A model generated the notes under the pieces. That model worked only from the letters and a program-made list of their open reading frames with translations, did not search any database and was not told where the DNA came from. Of a DNA stretch of 64,000 nucleotides, positions 34,246 to 41,262 are shown in pieces. The stretch is taken from assembly GCA_934438175.1 (NCBI GenBank), contig CAKSBH010000002.1:124001-188000 (forward strand), given 5' to 3'. The stretch's first letter is position 1; each line of letters opens with the position of its first letter. The stretch is from an uncultured Eubacteriales bacterium (lineage in GTDB: Bacteria; Bacillota; Clostridia; Oscillospirales; UBA644). A program made the translations under genes and the position numbers.

Positions 34246-36138
34246 ATGAAAAAACAGTTTAAGACAGAATCCAAAAAAATGCTGGATATGATGATCCATT
34301 CGGTGTATACCAACCGGGAGATCTTTTTGCGCGAGCTCATCTCCAATGCCAGCGACGCAATCGACAAGCGGGTGTTCGGTGCTCTGACAAACAGCGCTTC
34401 GGGGCTGGAGCGTTCGGATTATGCCATTACGATTGTCCGGGACGAGCCCGCCCGCACGCTGACCATCCGGGATAACGGCTGCGGCATGACCAGGGAAGAA
34501 CTGGAAAACAACCTCGGTACCATTGCCCGCAGCGGCTCCGGACAGTTCAAAAAGGAAAACGAGGGCGCGGAGAACATCGACATCATCGGGCAGTTCGGTG
34601 TGGGCTTCTACTCCGCCTTCATGGTGAGCGACCGTATCACCGTCCGCAGTTATGTGTACGGGGCGGATACGGGCTATCTGTGGCAGTCGGAGGGCGTGGA
34701 CGGCTATACGATTGAACCGTGCGATTACCGGCAGGTCGGTTCCGAGATTGAACTGCATCTGCGTGAAGATACGGAAAACGAAAAATACAGCGAATTTCTG
34801 GATTCGTACCGCATCGAGGGTCTGGTGCGCAAATATTCGGATTATATCCGTTATCCCATCCGGATGAGCGTGACCCGCTCCCGGCTCAAGGAGGGAACGG
34901 GAACGGACGGAAAAGAGCCGGAGTATGAATCCGTGACCGAGACGGAAACGCTCAACAGCAGGATTCCGCTGTGGCATAAAAAGCCCTCGGAGATTCAAAA
35001 GGAAGAATACAACGAGTTTTACAAGACGCATTTCTTCGATTTTGCCGACCCTGTGGATGTAATCCATTCCCGCACGGAGGGTACGGTTTCGTACGAGATG
35101 CTCCTGTTCATCCCCTCGAAGGCACCGTTTGATTATTACAGCAAGCAGTACGAAAAGGGTCTGCAGCTGTATGCTTCGGGCGTGATGATTATGGAAAAAT
35201 GCGCCGACCTTCTGCCGGACTGCTTCAACTTCGTGCGCGGCGTTGTGGACAGTTCGGATCTGACACTGAACATTTCCCGCGAGACGCTGCAGCAGAATCA
35301 TCAGGTGCGCGCAATCGCCCGGAATCTGGAAAAGAAGATCCGGGAGCGGTTGATGAAGCTGCAGGAAGAACAGCGGGAGAAGTATGAGGAATTCTTTGAG
35401 CAATTCGGCGTTCAGCTCAAATACGGCGCATATGCCGACTACGGGGCGAAGAAGGACGAGTTGCAGGATCTTCTTCTGTTCCGGTCTTCGCCGGAAAAGA
35501 AATATGTGACGCTGAAGGAATACGTGTCCCGGATGCCGACGGAGCAGAAATCCATTTACTATGCCACGGGCGAGACGCCCGAGCTGGCAGAAGCATTGCC
35601 CCGCACGGCGGCTGTCCGGGCGAAGGGCTATGAGGTGCTTCTTCTGACCGACGATATCGACGAATTTGTACTGCGTGTGCTGCAGAGCTATGCGGAAAAG
35701 AACTTTGTCAATGTATCCACGGAGAATCTCGACGTTTCTTCTGCCGAAGAAAAGGACGCGCTGAAAAAAGAAAACGAAGACAGCAAGGATCTTCTGGCTT
35801 TTATGAAGGATACGCTGGGAGACGAGGTGAGCGCTGTGCGGTTCTCCAATACCGTCGGTACGCATCCGGTCAATCTGTCTTCCGAGGGCGAACTTTCCGC
35901 CGAAATGGCAAAGGTTCTCAACCGGATGCCGGGCTCCGGCGACCGTGCCAAAGCGCAGTTGGTGCTGGAAATCAACATGAACCATCCGGTTGCGGAAAAA
36001 CTGCGTACGCTGTATGCGACAGATCGCGACCGGACGTCTGTATATGCGAGGATTCTGTACAATCAGGCACGTTTGATCTGCGGACTTCCGGTTCAGGATC
36101 CGGGAGCGCTGGCAGACCTTGTGGTGGGGCTGATGTGA
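34246..36138 (+). CDS. htpG: Hsp90-family chaperone HtpG
   Basis: ATP-dependent molecular chaperone, 630 residues. The GHKL ATPase domain shows all signatures: REIFLRELISNASDAIDK, DNGCGMTREEL, the lid and GQFGVGFYSAFMV. The middle domain (KKPSEIQKEEYNEFYK) and C-terminal dimerisation domain follow. The start at 34246 is chosen because AGAAAGGAAG lies upstream and it matches the family N-terminus (KKQFKTESKKML). Monocistronic between a promoter and a hairpin terminator. Confidence 0.97.
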   Translation: MKKQFKTESKKMLDMMIHSVYTNREIFLRELISNASDAIDKRVFGALTNSASGLERSDYAITIVRDEPARTLTIRDNGCGMTREELENNLGTIARSGSGQFKKENEGAENIDIIGQFGVGFYSAFMVSDRITVRSYVYGADTGYLWQSEGVDGYTIEPCDYRQVGSEIELHLREDTENEKYSEFLDSYRIEGLVRKYSDYIRYPIRMSVTRSRLKEGTGTDGKEPEYESVTETETLNSRIPLWHKKPSEIQKEEYNEFYKTHFFDFADPVDVIHSRTEGTVSYEMLLFIPSKAPFDYYSKQYEKGLQLYASGVMIMEKCADLLPDCFNFVRGVVDSSDLTLNISRETLQQNHQVRAIARNLEKKIRERLMKLQEEQREKYEEFFEQFGVQLKYGAYADYGAKKDELQDLLLFRSSPEKKYVTLKEYVSRMPTEQKSIYYATGETPELAEALPRTAAVRAKGYEVLLLTDDIDEFVLRVLQSYAEKNFVNVSTENLDVSSAEEKDALKKENEDSKDLLAFMKDTLGDEVSAVRFSNTVGTHPVNLSSEGELSAEMAKVLNRMPGSGDRAKAQLVLEINMNHPVAEKLRTLYATDRDRTSVYARILYNQARLICGLPVQDPGALADLVVGLM

Positions 36139-36143
36139 GAAAG

Positions 36144-36178
36144 AGTGCGGATGGAAACATCCGCACTTGACTTTTTGC
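36144..36178 (+). terminator. htpG terminator overlapping the next promoter
   Basis: Ten-bp stem AGTGCGGATG / CATCCGCACT with loop GAAA, then TGACTTTTT. The last base of the stem is the first base of the TTGACT -35 box of the next gene. Confidence 0.8.
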
Positions 36179-36195
36179 TTCGGCTTTGTTATAAT
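36167..36195 (+). promoter_or_regulatory. sigma-A promoter of the DUF4430 lipoprotein gene
   Basis: TTGACT, 17-nt spacer, perfect TATAAT. Predicted transcription start near 36202. Confidence 0.8.
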
Positions 36196-36200
36196 TTCTC

Positions 36201-36262
36201 TGCGGATACGTTGCGGTGGGACACCCTGCCCGCCGTCCATGGCACGAGGTGGCGTATGCGTG
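36201..36262 (+). ncRNA. structured 5' leader, three-way-junction-like, riboswitch candidate
   Basis: Begins at the predicted transcript start. P1: CGGATACG (36203-36210) with CGTATGCG (36253-36260), 7 of 8 pairs. P2: CGGTGGG with CCCGCCG (36214-36220, 36229-36235; one G-U), loop ACACCCTG. P3: CCAT with GTGG around GGCACGAG. I cannot match it to a known riboswitch class. Hand folding only. Confidence 0.4.
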
Positions 36263-36287
36263 GAATTCAGAGAAAGAGGGTAGAAAA

Positions 36288-36770
36288 ATGAAGAGATCGG
36301 CAAAGATTACAGCGTTACTGCTCGCGATTGTTCTGGCGTTGGCAGTTTTCTGCAGCTGCACGCCCGCAAAGAACCCGGAGAATCCGTCTCCGTCTTCCGG
36401 AACGGGAGATCCGGCACAGTCGTCGGCAACGAAAACGCTTTGGGATGATGCAACCTATACCGAGGACCGTGCCTTCGGTTCCGGCTCCAAAACGGTGCAG
36501 GTGGAAGTGAAGGTGGACAGCCATTCGGTAACGTTTACGCTGCATACCGATGCGGAGAAGCTGGGAGAAGCTCTTCTGGCGGAAAACCTGATTGCCGGAG
36601 AAGAATCCGCTTACGGGCTTTATGTAAAAACCGTCAACGGCATGCTGGCAGATTACGATACGGACAAGACGTATTGGGCGTTTTATAAAAACGGCGAATA
36701 CATGTCGGTCGGCGTAGACGCCGCTGTCATTGCAGACGGCGAACATTACGAATTGGTTCTGGCAAAATAA
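36288..36770 (+). CDS. DUF4430-type lipoprotein
   Basis: A 160-residue lipoprotein. Signal peptide with lipobox FCSC (Cys24), Pro/Ser-rich linker to residue 60, then a DUF4430-like domain (VKVDSHSVTFTLHTDAEKL in part, SAYGLYVKTVNGMLADYDTDKTYWAFYKNGEYMSVGVD in part), the ubiquitin-like fold also found in cobalamin-binding intrinsic factor. Such proteins are often ligand receptors on the surface. No transporter is adjacent. The structured leader suggests ligand- or metabolite-controlled expression. Confidence 0.8.
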   Translation: MKRSAKITALLLAIVLALAVFCSCTPAKNPENPSPSSGTGDPAQSSATKTLWDDATYTEDRAFGSGSKTVQVEVKVDSHSVTFTLHTDAEKLGEALLAENLIAGEESAYGLYVKTVNGMLADYDTDKTYWAFYKNGEYMSVGVDAAVIADGEHYELVLAK

Positions 36771-36786
36771 AAGAAAGAATCAAAAA

Positions 36787-36829
36787 AAATCCGGCTCTTT
36801 TGCGCTGTGCCCGCAAAAGAGCCGGATTT
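36787..36829. terminator. bidirectional intrinsic terminator
   Basis: Eighteen-bp stem (36787-36804 with 36812-36829, loop CTGTGCC) flanked by A- and T-runs between convergent genes. Confidence 0.9.
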
Positions 36830-37431
36830 TACTTGGAAAGAAAGACGTTTACGGTGTCGTAGACCCGCTGCGGATCCGGAATGTCGGCGAAGGCGGTCTG
36901 TACCTCCGACGGAAGCCCTGTTCCCGGTCTTCCCGAAAAAGCGGTCGCTGCCATGGATTCCGCGGCATCGCGGTACGCCCCCGGCAGAAAGCGCAGGGTT
37001 CCGGTTCCGTCTCCGTGAAGATCCATCTGAACGGAGGTGATGCTGCTGTAGCGGCATTCCCGTACGCACGTCTTTTTGCCGGTTCCGACAATCAGAACCC
37101 GACGGTTCGTGACGGCATAGACGGTTGTGCGGCGCAGTTCGTTTTCCGAAATGCCTTCTCCGAATGTGACAAACAGTCCCACAACCATGAACGGAATGGC
37201 GAACAGAGCCATGAGAGGAAATGCCTGAGATGCCACGACCGCCCACAAAACGGCAAAGCCGAAAAAGAAAAGCCCGAAGATGCGGCGAAACAGGTTGCCC
37301 GGCTTCGGGCGTGCTTTCCGGGACGGTCTGCCGCACCATAAAAGCGATTCGTCTTCGGCAAGAAAGGGGCGGAGTGTCCGGCGGAGGTCTTCCTCTTCGC
37401 GTTCGCGGTCAACCCCGGATGAGTCGTTCAT
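36829..37431 (-). CDS. membrane protein with PH-like domain (200 aa)
   Basis: N-terminal acidic segment, then two membrane helices (about residues 48-90, RIFGLFFFGFAVLWAVVAS and FPLMALFAIPFMVVGLFVTFG), then a PH-like beta domain with the pattern YAVTNRRVLIVGTG ... YSSITSVQMDLHGDGTGTLRF typical of bacterial PH/YdbS-type proteins. Role unknown; likely membrane-associated. Own promoter at 37464-37492. Confidence 0.6.
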   Translation of the reverse strand: MNDSSGVDREREEEDLRRTLRPFLAEDESLLWCGRPSRKARPKPGNLFRRIFGLFFFGFAVLWAVVASQAFPLMALFAIPFMVVGLFVTFGEGISENELRRTTVYAVTNRRVLIVGTGKKTCVRECRYSSITSVQMDLHGDGTGTLRFLPGAYRDAAESMAATAFSGRPGTGLPSEVQTAFADIPDPQRVYDTVNVFLSK

Positions 37432-37463
37432 GGAAAAAAACTCCTTTGTTTTTTGATGAAATC

Positions 37464-37492
37464 AGTATACCATAGACATAGAAAAAATGCAA
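37464..37492 (-). promoter_or_regulatory. sigma-A promoter of the PH-like membrane protein gene
   Basis: Minus-strand TTGCAT, 17-nt spacer, TATACT. Confidence 0.6.
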
Positions 37493-37510
37493 TCCTGCCA
37501 CCAATCGTTC

Positions 37511-37539
37511 TTGACAATTTTTTGCAGAAGTTTTATAAT
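37511..37539 (+). promoter_or_regulatory. sigma-A promoter of psuK-psuG
   Basis: Perfect TTGACA, 17-nt spacer, perfect TATAAT; 27 nt before psuK. Confidence 0.85.
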
Positions 37540-37566
37540 GAAAAAAAACGGAGAGGCGGAACCCGG

Positions 37567-38484
37567 ATGAGATTTTCTGTAATCGGCGCGGCGAACGTGG
37601 ACATCGGAGCGCGCTGCGCGCACGGTTTTATCCCCGGCGATTCCAACATCGGAAAAATTACCGTGACCTACGGCGGCGTAGCCCGAAACGTTGCGCAGGA
37701 TCTTCGCCTGCTCGGGCATGAGGTGTCCCTGCTTGCCGCCTTTGGGAACGATGCGTTCGGCGCGGCGGTATATGACGATTGTGTCAAAGCCGGGCTGGAT
37801 CTTTCGCACGCATGGCGGGGAGAGGGAACCTCGTCGGCTTATGTTTTTGTTTGCGACAACGAGGGCGAGATGCGTGTCGCCGTATCGGATATGGACATCG
37901 CCGGGCAGATCACACCGTCGTTTCTGGAACGGAACCGTGCGTTCTGGGATTCTGCCGATGCCGTGGTTTTTGAGACGAACCTGTCGCAGGATTCCGTTGG
38001 GGCGCTGGTGCGCATGGCGTCGGCTCCGCTGTATGTCGATACGGTTTCGTGCGAAAAGGCAAAAAAGTTGCTTCCCGTTCTGCAGGCGGGACTGGGGAAA
38101 AAGATCCATTCGCTGAAGACCAACGTGGCGGAGGCGCAGGTTCTGACGGGCGGCAGAATCCGGGACGGCAAAGATGCGCTGCTTGCGGCGGAAGTTTTGC
38201 AGGAAACCGGAATCGGAAGATGCTATCTGACGGCGGGGAAACACGGCGTTTATGTGGCGACAGCGGAGGAATCGTTTGTGCTTCCCGCCCCGGAAGTGAC
38301 GGTCGTCAGTGCTACGGGTGCCGGCGATGCGTTTCTTGCCGGTGTGGCGGACGGTGCCGGGGAGAGTGCGAGGGTGTGTGCCATGCGGGGCATGGCGGTG
38401 AGCACCGTGACCCTGGCGGCGCCGGGCGCCGTAAATACGGAACTGTGCCGGGATCGGCTTCAGAATACAGAAGGAAGGAATTGA
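37567..38484 (+). CDS. psuK: pseudouridine kinase (PfkB family)
   Basis: Phosphorylates pseudouridine to pseudouridine 5'-phosphate. 305 residues of PfkB type: N-terminal GGVARNVAQDLRLLG substrate-binding segment and C-terminal ATGAGDAFLAG signature. The assignment rests on the next gene, PsuG, 4 bp downstream, which uses the product. The ATG at 37567 has GGAGAGGCGGAACCCGG before it and suits the promoter. Confidence 0.88.
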   Translation: MRFSVIGAANVDIGARCAHGFIPGDSNIGKITVTYGGVARNVAQDLRLLGHEVSLLAAFGNDAFGAAVYDDCVKAGLDLSHAWRGEGTSSAYVFVCDNEGEMRVAVSDMDIAGQITPSFLERNRAFWDSADAVVFETNLSQDSVGALVRMASAPLYVDTVSCEKAKKLLPVLQAGLGKKIHSLKTNVAEAQVLTGGRIRDGKDALLAAEVLQETGIGRCYLTAGKHGVYVATAEESFVLPAPEVTVVSATGAGDAFLAGVADGAGESARVCAMRGMAVSTVTLAAPGAVNTELCRDRLQNTEGRN

Positions 38485-38488
38485 GAAT

Positions 38489-39406
38489 ATGAATCAGTAT
38501 CTGGATGTTGCACCGGAGGTCGCGGAAGCGCTCCGGCAGAATCGACCGGTGGTGGCGTTGGAATCCACCATCATTTCGCACGGAATGCCGTATCCGCAGA
38601 ATGTGCAGACGGCGCTGACTGTGGAGAAGACCATCCGGGAAAACGGAGCGGTTCCCGCAACCATCGCCGTGATCGGCGGTCGGCTCAAGGCGGGTTGCTC
38701 GGCGGAAGAAATCGAATATCTGGGAAAACAGGGACAGGCGGTTACCAAGGCATCCCGCCGGGATCTGCCGGTTCTTGTTGCCCGGAAGGCGGACGGTGCC
38801 ACAACCGTGACGACAACGATGATGATTGCACATATGGCGGGCATTGACGTCTTTGCTACGGGCGGCATCGGCGGCGTTCACCGCGGTGCGGAAACGACCA
38901 TGGACATTTCCGCAGACCTGGAAGAGCTCGCCATGACTCCGGTTATGGTAATCTGCGCCGGGGCGAAATCCATTCTGGATCTGGGGCTGACGCTGGAATA
39001 CCTGGAAACAAAGGGGGTTCCGGTCATCGGTTACGGAACGGAGGAATTGCCTGCTTTCTATACGCGCAGAAGCGGGTTTAAGGTGGATTACCGCATCGAC
39101 ACGCCGGAGGATCTGGCGGCGGCGTTTTCCGCACAGCGCAATATGGGTCTGCGGGGCGGTATGCTGGTGACCAACCCCATTCCGGAGCCCTACTCGATGG
39201 ATCCCGATGTCATCAACCGGGCAATCGACGAGGCCGTGGCGGAAGCCCGTGCAAAGGGAATCCACGGCAAAGCGACCACGCCGTTTTTGCTGGCGAAAAT
39301 CAAGGATCTGACCGGCGGCGACAGCCTGGATGCGAACATTCAGCTGGTGCTGAACAATGCGCGGCTTGCGGCAAAAACCGCTGCGGCACTGTGTGCGAAT
39401 CATTGA
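38489..39406 (+). CDS. psuG: pseudouridine-5'-phosphate glycosidase
   Basis: Mn-dependent C-glycosidase that splits pseudouridine phosphate into uracil and ribose 5-phosphate. 305 residues, with strong family segments: VALESTIISHGMPYPQN, the ARKADGATTVTTTMMIAHMAGI region and FATGGIGGVHRGAETTMDISADL (shown in pieces). Together with PsuK it completes the pathway for salvage of modified RNA nucleosides. No pseudouridine transporter is adjacent. Confidence 0.95.
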   Translation: MNQYLDVAPEVAEALRQNRPVVALESTIISHGMPYPQNVQTALTVEKTIRENGAVPATIAVIGGRLKAGCSAEEIEYLGKQGQAVTKASRRDLPVLVARKADGATTVTTTMMIAHMAGIDVFATGGIGGVHRGAETTMDISADLEELAMTPVMVICAGAKSILDLGLTLEYLETKGVPVIGYGTEELPAFYTRRSGFKVDYRIDTPEDLAAAFSAQRNMGLRGGMLVTNPIPEPYSMDPDVINRAIDEAVAEARAKGIHGKATTPFLLAKIKDLTGGDSLDANIQLVLNNARLAAKTAAALCANH

Positions 39407-39415
39407 ATCGGTTCA

Positions 39416-39450
39416 AAAAGAGGCGACGGAAAAACCCGTCGCCTTTTTTA
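39416..39450. terminator. bidirectional intrinsic terminator
   Basis: Stem GGCGACGG / CCGTCGCC flanked by paired A and T runs; it serves psuG and the convergent XRE gene. Confidence 0.85.
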
Positions 39451-39783
39451 TTCGTTTGTCGTTTCGGAAGACGGATTGGCTCTTTGCTGTGAAAGCGGGC
39501 CGTCTTCCTGCCAAAGACCGTATTTCTTTATCAGATCCCGGATTTCGGCGAGGCATTTGCGCGCGTTTTCGTACGGATACGTGCTCGGCTTCAGTCCAAG
39601 CAGCTCTGCCGGGTCCAGAAAAAGGATCTCGCAGATGCGTTTCAGCTGATCCAGACTCGGTTGCTGCAGCCCCCGTTCAATTTTGGAGTAATTGGACTGA
39701 TTCATCGGAATTTGTATTGCGACCTCGCGTTGTGAGAGGTCAAGGTCTTCGCGGGCATTGCGGATCTTTTCTCCGATTTCCAT
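39448..39783 (-). CDS. XRE/Cro-C1-type HTH regulator
   Basis: A 111-residue regulator. N-terminal HTH of residues 1-62: IGEKIRNAREDLDLSQREVAIQIPMNQSNYSKIERG (in part), L-x-x-ICEIL. The C-terminal tail of 45 residues is short and helical with no ligand domain. An extended -10 promoter (TGCTATAAT) on the minus strand at 39832-39840 faces a perfect plus-strand promoter, so it likely controls itself and the divergent small transcript. Ribosome site AAGGAGACTGCAGCC. Confidence 0.85.
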   Translation of the reverse strand: MEIGEKIRNAREDLDLSQREVAIQIPMNQSNYSKIERGLQQPSLDQLKRICEILFLDPAELLGLKPSTYPYENARKCLAEIRDLIKKYGLWQEDGPLSQQRANPSSETTNE

Positions 39784-39846
39784 GGCTGCAGTCTCCTTGA
39801 ACCCATTTTCTTTTTTGGTATATTATAGCATTTTTAACGGAAAGGG

Positions 39847-39875
39847 TTGACAAAATGTTGAAAATATACTATAAT
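39847..39875 (+). promoter_or_regulatory. perfect sigma-A promoter facing the XRE gene
   Basis: TTGACA, 17-nt spacer, TATAAT with no annotated gene downstream. It overlaps the -35 region of the divergent XRE promoter. Confidence 0.8.
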
Positions 39876-39881
39876 TAAAAT

Positions 39882-39996
39882 AGGTTAGGTAGAAAACAAC
39901 TATTTTATTCTGCTTTTTGGTAAAAAAGCGTTTGTTTGAAAGAAAAAATGAAAACAGAGAAAAAACGGGGGATTCCGGTTCTTCTCTGTTTTTTTG
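39882..39996 (+). ncRNA. candidate small RNA (about 115 nt) divergent to the XRE regulator
   Basis: Starts 7 nt after the perfect promoter and ends at the terminator AACAGAGAA / TTCTCTGTT (39953-39961 with 39982-39990) plus seven T. An ORF of 41 codons starts at ATG 39948, but the terminator stem lies inside it, so the RNA is probably non-coding. The rest of the gap to spo0A (39997-40079) shows only a GC hairpin. Confidence 0.4.
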
Positions 39997-40079
39997 TGCA
40001 GGAAAAGGGGGCACTGCCCTTGGGCGGTGTCGAAACTTCTTCGGTTCGGGCTCAGAACCCCGATTTTTTCTGAGAGTTT

Positions 40080-40907
40080 TCAGAACCGGTATGCCGGCAT
40101 GGTGGAGGAAGTTTTGTTTTTCAGCCGCAAACGGTCTGCAATCATGGCAATGAATTCGCTGTTGGTCGGTTTTCCGCGGTTGCTGTTGATGGAATAGCCG
40201 AAAATGGAGGTCAGGGTATCTACGTTTCCCCGATCCCATGCCACTTCGATGGCGTGTCGGATTGCCCGTTCCACACGGGAAGCCGAGGTTCCGAATTGTT
40301 TGGCAATGGTGGGATAAATAATCTTTGTTACCGCATTGATGGTGTCCGGCTCTTCGGTGGCGAGAATGATGGCTGCCCGGACGTAATGGTATCCCTTGAC
40401 GTGGGCGGGAATTCCGATTTCCAGAATGATTGCCGTGACCTGTTCTTCAATATCCGAAGCAATGGGTGTGGAAAGGATGGACTGCGGCGCGGCGGCGTTG
40501 GCTGCCGATGACGGTTTTCCGCACAATTGGAACAGACGTTCACTGAGAATATCATAATTCACGGGTTTGACCAGGTAATAGGACGCGCCGAGATGCATCA
40601 TTTCTTTGATGATGACATCGCTGGTGATGGAGGACGCCACCACATACCGGATCCGTTTTGTTGTGCGGATGGAGAGTGCTTCTTTGAGAAACGCAATTCC
40701 GTCTGTCTTTGCGTGGATAATGTCGAAGATAACAACATCCGGTTGCTTGGTCCGAATGCATTCCAAAGCGGTTTTGGGATCTCCGGTCGATTCCACAATA
40801 CGGAAGCCGTTTCCCGTAAGCATGTCCCGTGTGGTTTGTCGGAAGTCCGAAGAATCGTCCAGAACCAATACCGTGATTTTTCCCTCGTTGTTTTCGTTCC
40901 CTTTCAA
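40080..40907 (-). CDS. spo0A: sporulation master regulator Spo0A
   Basis: Response regulator that starts sporulation when phosphorylated. 275 residues from a TTG start (40905-40907) with GGGAGGTAAAAAATC upstream; no ATG gives the full receiver domain. Receiver: acidic pocket LVLDDSSDF, phospho-acceptor D62 in VVIFDII, Lys in LVKPVNYD. The C-terminal DNA-binding domain is nearly canonical: SASRVERAIRHAIEVAWDRGN and KPTNSEFIAMIADRLRL. The loop after D62 reads IHAKTDG where most Spo0A have IMPHLDG. Flanking sporulation gene spoIVB is not in the window. Confidence 0.97.
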   Translation of the reverse strand: MKGNENNEGKITVLVLDDSSDFRQTTRDMLTGNGFRIVESTGDPKTALECIRTKQPDVVIFDIIHAKTDGIAFLKEALSIRTTKRIRYVVASSITSDVIIKEMMHLGASYYLVKPVNYDILSERLFQLCGKPSSAANAAAPQSILSTPIASDIEEQVTAIILEIGIPAHVKGYHYVRAAIILATEEPDTINAVTKIIYPTIAKQFGTSASRVERAIRHAIEVAWDRGNVDTLTSIFGYSINSNRGKPTNSEFIAMIADRLRLKNKTSSTMPAYRF

Positions 40908-40954
40908 GATTTTTTACCTCCCTGTGGCTGCGAGCCGGTGGATTTTATGGAAAT

Positions 40955-40983
40955 ATTATACAACACTGACCGATAAATTTCAA
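40955..40983 (-). promoter_or_regulatory. sigma-A promoter of spo0A
   Basis: Minus-strand TTGAAA, 17-nt spacer, perfect TATAAT; 48 nt before the TTG start. Confidence 0.7.
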
Positions 40984-40989
40984 GAATAA

Positions 40990-41022
40990 TTTTGACAAAT
41001 ATGCAACAAACTTATCGACAGG
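40990..41022 (-). promoter_or_regulatory. two candidate Spo0A boxes upstream of the spo0A promoter
   Basis: Minus-strand TTTGTCAAAA (40990-41000) and CTGTCGATAA (41011-41022), against the Spo0A box TTTGTCGAAA; 9 and 7 of 10 bases fit. The remaining part of the 355-bp gap to the ABC-F gene holds only the ABC-F promoter. Confidence 0.45.
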
Positions 41023-41197
41023 AAAACCGTTATTTTCTCCGTTCTTGCAATTTTCTGTCGCATTCCAACAAAAAGTGCGAACTTAAATAAAATAATTCTG
41101 TTCTATGTTTCGGTTTGCCCTCTTGAAAGATGTGGCAGATTTCGGAAGATTTTAAGAACTTCGGTTTTGGTTCCGGGATGAAAAATTGCGTAAAAGA

Positions 41198-41226
41198 TTG
41201 AAAAATGTCCGGATCTGTGCTATACT
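41198..41226 (+). promoter_or_regulatory. sigma-A promoter of the ABC-F gene
   Basis: TTGAAA, 17-nt spacer, extended -10 TGTGCTATACT. Confidence 0.7.
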
Positions 41227-41262
41227 GAAAAAAGACACAAAAATAAGAAAGGAAAGGGTTTT

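Noticed and set aside
40025..40036. A Spo0A box (TGTCGAAAC) downstream of spo0A
   Set aside because: Seven matching bases are expected by chance at this length, and there is no promoter nearby for it to control.
39948..40073. A 41-codon ORF in the candidate small RNA
   Set aside because: Its second half lies beyond the terminator T-run and the stem is inside the frame; the ribosome site is poor.
41216..41229. Repeated TGTGCTATACTGAA as a mobile-element end
   Set aside because: Too short, no target duplications or inverted partner; fits an extended -10 promoter element.
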